In this document: piece by piece, positions 12,835 to 23,046 of the stretch
How the letters are laid out: every line of letters starts with the position of its first letter
How positions within the stretch are numbered: position 1 is the stretch's first letter
Source: Botryosphaeria dothidea
Taxonomy: Eukaryota; Ascomycota; Dothideomycetes; Botryosphaeriales; Botryosphaeriaceae
Length of the DNA stretch: 64,000 nucleotides
Reading direction: 5' to 3'
Assembly: GCA_011503125.2 (NCBI GenBank)
Contig: WWBZ02000007.1
Span: 1,550,001-1,614,000, forward strand
Notes under the pieces: model-generated
The model's input: the letters and a program-made list of their open reading frames with translations, nothing else
Database searches by the model: none
Told to the model about the DNA's origin: nothing
Position numbers and translations under genes: made by a program

Positions 12835-15800
12835 AGGGGCGCGGCGAAGAGGCCGGCGCAGGATGGCATATGGAGCGGCCGCCAGTCTGCGGCCACGCCC
12901 ACGGGCAGAGCGAGCAGTCATGCGAAATGCTCATCTGCAGGCTTACGTAGCATCATCTTTTGGCATAGACCAGCATGCAGTACTCTGCTGCCCAAAAATA
13001 CAGCACCACAGTCCAGCTTATTTTTGTTTACTGATCCAGCACGCGGGCGCGCGTGGGATGGCGTACATATTGTGATCTCCAGGGTCTATTGATTCCACGC
13101 ATGGGGGACATGGGGGCCGGGGGTATGTCCGATCACCACTACCAACGACAGCGCCACTCAAAGCAGGCGCCACCGCAAAGTGTTTGGTGCTCAGTATGCA
13201 ATATCTTCGTTCTGTGACGTGACTGACGCTTGTTATAGACCATGGAAAAGGATGTATCAAGCAACACGGGTGAACTGTCACGTCAGCCGCACGAAGAAGA
13301 AAACTCTTCGAAGTGCGCAGGCGGACGGCTTTTTGTAGCGCATGCGCTTATTCCTCGGCCGGCGCCTGCGTTGTTCCTCTCCGCGGCGCCGCGCAAAAGC
13401 TGCCAGGACGGCCGGCTGCGCAGAAACTTCTCACACACAGGCCGGTGATGAACGATACGCACAGTATCACCAAAACATGATAGGAAGAGACTGACCCGGC
13501 TGCATGCTGGGCATGACTTCAACATACACAACTCTGAGGCCTGTACATACACAACACAAGAATGCACCACCAAATACCCCTCCCCCTCCCCCACTCCTGC
13601 AGGTGGCAGCATCGCGCGCGCACGCAAAATTGAGTCGAGGCTTTTGCGCCTCACGAGCGTGCGCAGTCGAAGCTGAGGCACTTCTGGAAGCCCGTATCCC
13701 ATCTTTCTCGAACACGGTACGCCGCCGGCCCTTCGCCTCGTTGTCATCTCCGACCCGTGTCCTCGCAACGCAACCTCAAAGTCGCAGTGCGCAGCATCGC
13801 CTGCCAAACGATGCCCGCCGCTCTGCCCGACACATCCGGCGGCCGGTCTTTGCTCCCCATGGGCCTTTGCCTCTCAGCGCCTCGGTTGCGAGGCCTGGCC
13901 AGACCCTGTCGCGCACCAGCTTGCCGCCACCGCGCACTGCTCTGCGCGCTTTCTTTCGTCAAGTCGCTGAGGATTTTTCTCATTCTTGCCGTCTTGTCTC
14001 AGATCCTCTGCGATCGCATCGGGCACGAGCACATGAAACTCGCTGCTGGGTCAGGCAGGGACTCCATCCGATTGCCTTGCGGGACGGTTGGCACCGTGTG
14101 GCAACGGCGAAACATCATTACGATCGAGTCTCATTTCAGCCCAGCCCTCTTTCCACGTGGGAGATGGCGCGGCTCCTGCACCCCGGACCTTTTGGCTGAT
14201 TGGGTCGTTCCATAATCGGCTAGAAAGCCATTGATCTGTTTCTGGTTTGAGGATCCAAAGAGATTACCCTATGATCTTCTATATCCGAGACCTGGCAAGA
14301 GCGTTCCGCCACCGTGAAGATGGGTCTTCAATAGAGCGGATTGACCTGTAAAGTCTAAATGGCGCCGGCGCTGGTGCGGGCAGCCCGGGAAGCATTGAGG
14401 CTTGGGAAGCATTGCTTGCAGGCAACCGACGAAGCTTCGACATGTGTTCTCTGCGAACGCCTGCAGCATCGATGCTGCCGTTCAGCCCGCACTTCATGGG
14501 GTGCGCTGATCGAGTCAGGCCCCGCGCATCTGATGAGGTATTTCCCATCGCGCAATTACCGCACGCTGTCACCACCTCTATCATCTGCTTATCTCATGAG
14601 TAACGTTAACCGTCCCGCCGGCTGTGGCAAAAACGGTCCGACCGGCGGTGTTGGTAGTCGATGCAAATTCCAGATCCTGTGTTCGCAGTGCACAATAACA
14701 GCCGTGCTGCCGCTTTGTTCGTGCGATGATCAGCCTTCTAGATGCTCTGGAGCGGCACCAGGCCCGGCCCGGTGTTCCTGGAGCAATGGCCGTCCCTAGG
14801 ACCAGCGGTCTTTGCGGTGTGCTGCACTGTGTGCCCGTCGAACTTGACCGCCTCTGTGTTGTTGACCGGTGCTGCCGTCAAGCCATCAGCAAGTCCAGGC
14901 CGTCTGCACCGCGATTCATGGCCCGTCCTTGGCGTTTCCATGCGGCTTCGAAGGGCCCACCGGTATGCGGGATCGACAAGTTTCAGTCTCCATCGACGGC
15001 ATCTAACCAATGGTCGGCGGATGCGGAAGGGTCTGACCATGTGGAGACGGCAGCGCAGACAGGCTTCTGGCACACGTCGCCTTCTTCAGGCCCGCGATGC
15101 GTGGCTTGCCTCTTGGAGGCGAGGGTCCACAAAATGGCATGAACACCTCATTTCGGACCGCCAGCTCGAGCCAGGGCCTCTCCACGAACCACGAGCGCGG
15201 CAGCTGTGGCGTGTTCGGAAAGGCACGATGGGAATCATGGCTTTCCCGGAGCGGAAGAGCACGATCGAGACTAACTCGATGGAGATCCTGACGTGAGGTT
15301 CCCATCTCGCTGGAGGATTGCCAACCCGACCGCGTGGACAAGAGAAGGCCGCCAACCCATTAGCCTTACGCCTCACTGCTGCTCGGGGTCGCGCGCGGCG
15401 CAGGCGTGGGCGCGCGCCGTGAGGGACATTGAGCTGCCGCGCCGCTTTCACGAAGAAAGCGGCAAAAGGCCCGCGCCTTCTCTTATCGTTCGACGTGATC
15501 TCATGGGTCGCTGCTGTCAATGCACGAGTCAACGCCGTCCAAGCGTGGGGTGTTTTGATTCAGGTGCGGGCCGTCTGAAGAAAGCAGGGTCGGTCCTGGG
15601 AAAGCCCACTCGAAGCGATGGAAGAGCCAACAACTTCTACGCAATCTCGGCTGCTGATAACTAACGTCGATCTGGGGAGCGACCAGCGCGCAAACCTGGC
15701 AGGAAGCTAAGGGAACCAGGTGCAGCTTCCCCGACGCCAGTGCTCTGGGAGGGCACCAGCGCGCGGGACCAGGCTAATATCAATGGAGGAAGGCGCCAGG

Positions 15801-18573
15801 TCCCGCGGCCGGCGTGCTGAGTCGCGAGAGGGTCTCGTCTCGGACCGACGACACCATTTGAGTTATCCACGCAGCGGACCTGTTCACGCCGCGAGTAATG
15901 CCCTCCGAGACGGCACATGCCCGCCTTCGCAGCCTGAGGCGGGCGAGCGCGCGCTGGCGACGGGCTGCTGAAACGGTCGCGCTGGGCAGCAAGCCGTGGT
16001 TGTTCCTGCGTCGTTCCTGCATTAGGTCGTCATCAGATGTCATGTGGAGATAGTGCCGCACAGCTGCCGATCGCGACGATTGGCTGTCGCTAGCGACCAA
16101 CGGCCGCCCTCAGTATCGGGCACACCCCGGACGGGTCGGGCGGTCGGACCTGCGTTCTCGAAGAGAGAAGGGAACCTCAAGGGCAGCACCCTGCAGTGGG
16201 AGGCCGTGCGCGGCGGCGTTGTGCATCGTCACTGGTGCGTGCCCGTGCCGCTTGCCCCGATTCCGCCACGCACCCGAGGTTGTGCATTGCATCTGGGCGG
16301 CCGCCCAAACGGGAGCTGCGACTGGCTGCGCGCTGGCCAGGAATAGCAACGAGTACGAAGATTATGCTGCCGATTGCATGATCATCACGAGAATGCCGCA
16401 GCTGAAAGGGCCTTACTTACGAGGTCAGCGTGCAGCAGCAAGACGGGTGAATGGGCTCGCAGCGCGGGTGGGAAGAAAAATTTCTAGCGCGCGGGAGCGC
16501 GTTGTTGTGCGACTGCCGATAGCGGGCGCCTATCGCTCGCGGGCTGCGGCCCAAGCGGGTGTGTGCCATCTGGGCTCATCACGCTTCCCACTTCTGGTGT
16601 TGAAACAACCCGGGCTGCAGGCGGTCGAACGAGGCGAATGGCCTGCCAGAAGCGTCTCTGGGAAGCGCGTCAGGACAGCCAACCAGCGGGGCGACCGCCC
16701 CTCCACCACGAACAGCTGTCCTGCGTCGCACCACTCCGAGGCGCACCATCGGCCCATGGCTGCTCTACCCCACACACATGAAAACCACCGCCCGCCTCGG
16801 TGAGCGGCGACGACAACGCAGCCGGGCGGAGAGAGTCAGCAGCTGCAGCGTCAGAACCCGCCCCAGCACCAGCGCCCACGCCGCCAGCGAGCAGCGTCCG
16901 GTACCTGGCAGCGACGACCTGCAGCTCTGGAGCACCGGAGCGCGCCACTGTTCCCTTTCACGCTGCAGCTGCGCGGGCGACAGGCACGTCTGCTCGTACG
17001 CCTCTCAGCACAGGCAGGCGATCGGTCGCATGGCATTGGCAGCGCATGAAGAGGTGTGGGCGAGACGTTCAGCCCAGCGGTTTCAGCAAGACGGTGAAGC
17101 TGCAGGACCGGACCACAGTCCCCGCGAGTCCCCGTTTGACAATAATGACGGCTCTCGGGCGCACTGGCGCGGGCGCTGCAGGCGGCGACATCATAGTGCT
17201 GTCTTGCGTGGCACGCTGTGTATCTGGATCTGGGATTCGCCGGCAGCGGCAGCGTGTGTGGTGACGCTCACGGCTGCAAGAGGCCACGGTGGGCGGACTC
17301 CACAAATCTCACTTCGCATGGAACCTGCCCTGGGACCTGATGGATGGTGGGCGGCGGCCAGCCAAGCAGCTCTCAGAAAATCAGGGTCGCACGTCTCGCG
17401 GCAACGTATCGATTGCTGCGCGGGCTGATAGGCCGCAACGACTCGGGGCTCAGCGGCGGTCGCGCAGGCCGGCACGCTGGGGACGGCGACGCCGCGCTCC
17501 AGGGCCTGGCAGGCCTTTCGCAGGCCGTCACACTCTTCTCGCACCACGGCGGGTCGCGGGCGCGCGAGGCCCAATCGACGGCCCTCTCTCTGGGCCTCAG
17601 CTGGGTGTGGCACGCGAGCGCGCAGCGTCGAGCGCGACTGGCTTTATGCAGCGCACTAGGGTTTCACGTAGGGGCCGCGGGCTTCGCAATGATGTGGGTG
17701 GTGCGCGGGTCGTAATCTCGCAGGCAGCGGGCGCGCGCCGCCATTCGCCCGGGGCGGACGGGCTGTGAGGCAATGGCCAGGGCGTCGGCGGCCAATATTA
17801 GTGCTGCGACCAGGCATAAAAATATGCCTCTTGCTATGCCGCGCGGCCCTCGAGCCCACTCCGCGTGCGCCGTGCAGCGAGCGAGTCAGGGCCGTAACGC
17901 GCCTGTGCATTAGGGCCGCAGGGGTCGCGCCGCATGCACCGCTCCATGTCTCGTTGGCTCCGCTGCTGCGCCTTCCCGACTTCCCCTCCCATGGTAGTTA
18001 ACCAATTCCGCCGTCCGCTGCCACTGTGCCTGGTCATCTTTTCTTCTTCAGACTTAATCGCCTGTCTCGTCCTTCGCTGATCATCCACCTACTTATCCAC
18101 ACCCAGGCCCCATCCGCTCGTTGCCCTTTCCTTGAACCCAGGGTTTATCAACTCCGTCATTCGCACCTTTTCTTCCAGAACACTGCCGTTTATTACTTCG
18201 TTTTCCCCGATAGCTCTCGACCTTCTGTCTCTTGTGTAACAGTAGCCTCGATTGTTATCAGCCCTTCTTTTGGACCTCCGCCGACGCTCTATGCCCTCGC
18301 AACAACCCGTGTACCTCTAGACCTAGTAGACAGCTCTTGGATATCTCCCATTGCTGTTGTCCGTCACTCTCTCGAGCGCATTGTAGCATTGATATACGGC
18401 CTCATCACACCACACCATACCACACCACCCTGGAACAATTACTGTACCATCTACTCTAATACTGAGCGACACATACCTCTGGATCACCTGTAACAACAAC
18501 ATCATCAATATTAATTCGCGCCTTAACTTTGTCTTGTCGAAGGTCAGTCGACTGCCGATTGCTATTCTGGGCA
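12835..18573. other. 5.7 kb GC-rich gene-free region upstream of the C2H2 regulator
   Basis: No gene is supported. Many short frames overlap on both strands, as expected for GC-rich non-coding DNA, and none carries a motif. From about 17,980 the sequence turns pyrimidine-rich (CTTTTCTTCTTC, CCCTTCC and similar), which fits a long 5' leader or core promoter of the gene starting at 18615. Stress-element cores CCCCT/AGGGG occur, for example at about 13577-13588 and 17985, but such 5-mers are frequent by chance. The region could hold distal control elements or an unrecognised ncRNA. Confidence 0.45.
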
Positions 18574-18648
18574 ATGGAATGGAAGCTGACATTCCACGAT
18601 AGAACACAGATACAATGGAGTCTCCGTTCGCACCACAGCCTCAGATGA
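18574..18648 (+). promoter_or_regulatory. Overlapping uORF (25 codons) across the main start codon
   Basis: ATG at 18574 opens a 25-codon frame ending with TGA at 18646-18648, beyond the main ATG at 18615 and out of frame with it. A ribosome using it would bypass the main start. It lies only 41 nt before the start codon and so should be in the mRNA, although transcript ends are not known. Confidence 0.45.
18579..18602 (+). promoter_or_regulatory. Short uORF (8 codons) just before the main start
   Basis: ATG at 18579 (MEADIPR, TAG at 18600-18602) ends 12 nt before the main ATG and is in the same frame as the main coding sequence. Its ATG lies five bases after that of the longer overlapping uORF, so the two compete for the same scanning ribosomes. 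Confidence 0.45.
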
Positions 18649-20466
18649 TGGGCCAATCGCCCTTCTTCTACTACAACCCAGACCCCAGCCCCGAGAATCG
18701 CCAGCACGGCCACTTCACACCGCACCCGCATGGTCAGGCCTTCCCGGGCCAGCTTGGCTCGACACCCGAGAGCATGCACATGTACACCTCCAACATGTGC
18801 TATGGCCGTCCCTCTTCCTCCAGCTCTCAGACTGCCTACGCAGCACGGTCATACCCCGCCCAGATGATGACTCCTCTGGCCTCGCCTCAGCCCCTCCACC
18901 AGAAGCCCACCCTCCTCATCCAGCAAGACGCAGCCTACTTGACTCCTCTGGAGTCGGAGTTCGACTTCCGCTTCCCTCCTGCCACTCCCCCGCTTTCGTC
19001 TTCCTGCAGCGCCATCAGCAGCCCGCCTTCGTCAATCTACGATGCGCTGCCGACGCCCGTCAACGGCAGCTTCGAGGGAATGGAAGGTGTTAAGCAGGGC
19101 TGTGAGGAGGAGGTCTTCTCCGAGATCCTTGCCGGCGAGGAGTGGACGCGCTCGCAGTCGCCGCCGATGACGCCTGGTAAGTGTTTCGAAATTTTGCAAG
19201 TTTGAGTTTTTTTGGGGCAGGTGCGCGGTGGTGGGCGTTTGTCACGCGTTTTCTTTAGCCGCGAAAGCGTGGACCCTGGCTAACGCGGGCGCAGTCTTCA
19301 TCCAGCCGCCTACCTCGCACCCATGCCTGGATCACAGCCAGGGCCAAACTCAAACCACCTCCGCTCCTTATCTGCTCTCTGCCACGTCGTGCCCCTCGAT
19401 CTCGCCTTCGCCCTCGCCGCTGCCGCGCACTCCCATTGACAGCGAGGCCGACTTCTGCGACCCGCGCAACCTCACTGTCTCGTCGAGCACGGACTTCGCC
19501 TGCCTTCCCACCCTGTGCTCGGGTGACGACGAGGAACACAAGCTCATGCTCCGTGGTGACGCCTTCACTGCCCGCTCCGAGCAGCCTGCCGCCGACTTCA
19601 CCTCCAACCCGCAGCAGCTGACCTTCGAGCCGCTGTTCGAGCTTGACTCTGAGGACGACTTCACCAACTCCGCCGTTCAGTTCCCCACCACTGACAACGC
19701 CACCTTCCACGGCAACAAGCGCCAGCGCACCGGCTTCTCGTCGCTCTCCCTGTCGGACGACGGTCTGGTCGACGAGGACAACTTCAGCGACTTTGGTGAC
19801 GAGTTTGCTCACCACGGCCTTCCCACCCCGGACACCGACGGCTCCTTCTCCGACGACATGACTGAGGCCAAGAACAAGAGGCGTGCGAAGAAGCGTGCCG
19901 ACGACTCTGACTCGGACTTCGTCCTGGGCAGGTCTCATTCCAGCCGCAGTCACAAGACCGCCTCCGCTCACCCGTCAACCCAGGCTGACTCGGAGTCTGG
20001 CTCTGGTGTTCCTTCCGCCTCTGAGGACTCCGTCACTCCTACCGCTCAGCCCGTCAGCCGCCGCGGTCGCAAGCAGTCGCTTACCGAGGATCCCTCCAAG
20101 ACCTTCGTTTGCTCTCTCTGCTCTCGCCGCTTCCGCCGCCAGGAGCACCTCAAGCGTCACTACCGCTCTCTCCACACCCACGAGAAGCCGTTCGAATGCA
20201 CAGACTGCGGCAAGAAGTTCTCCCGCAGCGACAACCTTTCGCAGCACCAGCGCACTCACGGCACTGGCACTGTCACCCTCGGTGTCATGGACGAGTCTGA
20301 GCTCAGGAGGCAGAAGGAGTCTTCGGCATCGTCGTATGACAGCCAGGACTCGGGCGCCCTTGGTGCCGCTCTGTTCAATGCCGTCGCTGCCGTGTCGAGC
20401 GGCTCGTCGACTGGCTCCGTGTCGGACAACGACAAGAAGCAGAAGAAGAGGAAGCGGGATGAGTAA
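18615..20466 (+). CDS. seb1: Two-finger C2H2 transcription factor, Msn2/Msn4-Seb1-MsnA type
   Basis: Stress-response regulator expected to bind the AGGGG stress element. Exons 18615-19176 and 19295-20466 with a 118 nt intron, 577 aa. The first 450 residues are low-complexity Ser/Pro/Gln/Asp-rich, with acidic patches typical of activation regions. A basic NLS-like stretch NKRRAKKR is present. Two adjacent C2H2 fingers lie at about 456-510: [20 protein letters not shown], then [20 protein letters not shown], joined by the HTHEKPFEC linker. Their contact residues R-E-R and R-D-N fit the AGGGG-binding class. A lysine/arginine tail ([10 protein letters not shown]) closes the protein. In yeast Msn2 the fingers are also C-terminal. 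Unusual context: 5.8 kb of gene-free DNA upstream, a long pyrimidine-rich leader and two uORFs suggest heavy control of expression. Confidence 0.93.
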
Positions 20467-23046
20467 GCGCGGCCCCGGGCCTTGACGGTCAGGCACCGCA
20501 AACTCAAGCCTGGACATCGGCTTTCCCGCTGGTGTCGTTACGAAGGACATGACACATCAAAATATATTTTCCTAACGGCAAAGGCGATTTTTCGTCTATT
20601 GAATGACGTCACGCTGGGCGGCCTTCGGTAGACTGGCAGGTTCTCAAAAAATCGGCTATTGGGAAGTACATCTGGGCGTGTGGAAAAGTGTGCTCTAAAG
20701 CTTTGAAAAGTCTCATTTTCTTCACCTTTTCCACAGCCTCATTAAGCGACGGCTGGCTGTTTTTGCTTTTAGCATCGTGCAGGTTTAGCGATTTCTATAG
20801 TAGTTTTCACTTTTTGTTCTGGCTGGGTAGGCTTTCGGAAAGGAAATCGGGCGGGTGTGAAGGTGTTGGTGGACTTTTTGCTTGAGGAACTGATACTGCT
20901 GCGACAACTATTAAAGGATGGGTGGGAGGGTCGCTTACTCTGCTCTCTTAAAGACCGAGCACGAGTGCTAACATCTACTGTTGCTGCTAGCTTTACTTGC
21001 TTGCTGCCTCTACTTAGTTCCTCTCTTTTTTCTCACTTCATCATCTTGGTCTTCTACTCGTTGTAATTCTTGCGTTTCCGGAGGGAAAAGAGACAGTTGA
21101 CCTCGTCTCTTTTACATTTCCCGTCCTTCGATTCCATCAAGGCGCGCTACAACACACACTATTACTATTTTTTCTACGATTACCAATTTACTGCACACTA
21201 CATAATTCTGCCCCATTACCATCACTTCACCACCAATTTCCTTTGGTCTGTTTATCGTAATACCTGGTTAATAATTCACTAAGACACCTTCCTGTTAGTA
21301 TGTACCTGCTTTATTGGGACTACTATGTTGCGGTGTAGGGCTGGGCCTTGTAGTATCGAGCCACATAGCCGTCAGAACACAATTAAAACACGTTACATCT
21401 GAATGAACGAGTGCCTGAGCTCATGCTGTATTCGTTGAAACGATTGGTCCTGCCATGGACGTGTGGTTACATCCATGAAGAAGAAACCAACCAGCGTCCC
21501 GAGCGTTTGGCTGGGCTGGAGCGGGACGGGGACGGTTGGCCGCACAAACGGCAGGTTTTTCCTCTCATTCTTGGTCAGGCGGGTTTTGTTCGAGAGTCAA
21601 AACAGAAAAGCACGTTCTCTCCGTCAAGGCGGGAAATTTGTTTTTTCAGCCGATGTGTCAGTGGAGTTTCCCTCATCAGCGATCGAGTGGATGGGGAGAG
21701 CGAGAGAGAGCCAGGGCGGGACATGGGTATGGGTTTGCCGTGGAAATTGGCTAAGGAACGGGTTCCTCTCAGGCGAGCCACAGCATGAACCCTGCGGCCC
21801 TGGGACCCGTTCTGGCTGCGTGTGTCAAAGAGGCAGCTCCTCTCGGCCAGTCAAGAGGCTCAGCGCAGGCGTGATGGAGCCGGAAGGCCCTCGGGCCAAG
21901 GGTCTAGCCAACCAGCCAGCCCTGTAGGGCCGTTCAACAGCGTCCGTGTGGGTTCTTCTTGTCTTCTTGCTGTGATGAAAGTGGGGTAGAAGGAACGATA
22001 ACGAGATAGGCGTGAAACCGGTCAAGTCGTCAGCGATGGGCACTATCGATTGGGGGCTTTGGGGAACGGGGTCGGTGTATTGGACAATCGTGGCATAGCG
22101 ACAGGTGAGATGTCGTGATGCCCGATCAGAGGGTGGAACGGGCGATGCTGGGAAGGAAGGCGATTGTCAGACCGCAGGTTCTTCTTTCCCTTCTAGAAGG
22201 AGAGTAGAACTGGCGGTCTCGAGACTATTGCGACTAGTGGGCGGGGCTCTCTTGGGATTGCGGGATTATGGGGAAGGGCAAGCGCTGGTGGGCATGAAGG
22301 GCGGTGGCATCATCGTCATCTCTGGGAGTGGGTCTGGACCGCGAGCCAGCGGAAATGGGGATCGGGTGTGTCGGATATGGGTGCGGAGTGGAGATGGTGG
22401 AGGAGCGGTCTGGATTTCATTGCACAGCGGTATGCATGATGATGGTGGATGGAATAATGACTAGCTGGCGTGGAACAGCGGAGCGCGGGCGGGGAGGAGC
22501 GGATGGCTTCTGTGCTTGGAGCAAGTGTTCATGCGCGCAATGGCGGTCAATGAAGGCTGCATCTGCATCCAGTCTTCATTCATGCGCACTGACAGCAGGC
22601 ACCTTATGTCCGACACCGGCCGGGCGACAAAGCTGGTGCTGGGCATGGACAGTGTGCACAGTCTGGATGCAGGGTGCAGCTGCAGAAGGCGCGGTAGAGC
22701 AGCGACGACGACGACAAGCACGAAGGCGGTCTGGAGAGTGAGTGTTTGTTTGTTTGTTGGCTTGGTGTTGAAGTCGGTTGACGTCTGGCTGGCGTGGCCC
22801 CCATCTCGACCTCACCACCAGCCCTCACGCATGCATCTCAAAGTACACCATCGGCCAAGCAGCTGGCTGGCCATGAATGCGGCCCCGGGCTGGGGTGTCG
22901 TGAGCGCAGTCACCCAACTGCCGGCGCTGAGCTGGAAGGGACGAACGCGAAAAACTGTGTAGACTCGCCTAAATTTTCTTCTTCTTCACGACCACCAGAG
23001 TCAGCGCCCACACCTGCTTCGTTTTTCTGTTGCTTCGCGTTTCAAG
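20467..23046. other. Intergenic region downstream of the C2H2 regulator
   Basis: About 2.6 kb. The first 800 bp is T-rich and probably includes the 3' UTR of the regulator. The rest is G-rich on the plus strand with short overlapping frames (up to 154 codons at 21463-21927) that carry no motif. The last few hundred bases should be the DPH6 promoter. Nothing else is supported. Confidence 0.45.

Noticed and set aside
13504..14199. Plus-strand frame of 231 codons upstream of the stress regulator
   Set aside because: Low-complexity, Arg/Pro/Ser-rich, no motif, competing frames on both strands.
18026..18493. 155-codon plus frame in the leader of the stress regulator
   Set aside because: Its residues (Ser, Pro, Leu, Phe, Thr) follow from the pyrimidine-rich leader; no sign of a protein family.
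19255..19971. Minus-strand frame of 238 codons opposite the C2H2 gene
   Set aside because: Antisense shadow of the real gene.
21463..21927. 154-codon plus frame downstream of the C2H2 regulator
   Set aside because: Three overlapping plus frames and an open minus frame in the same place, with no motif.
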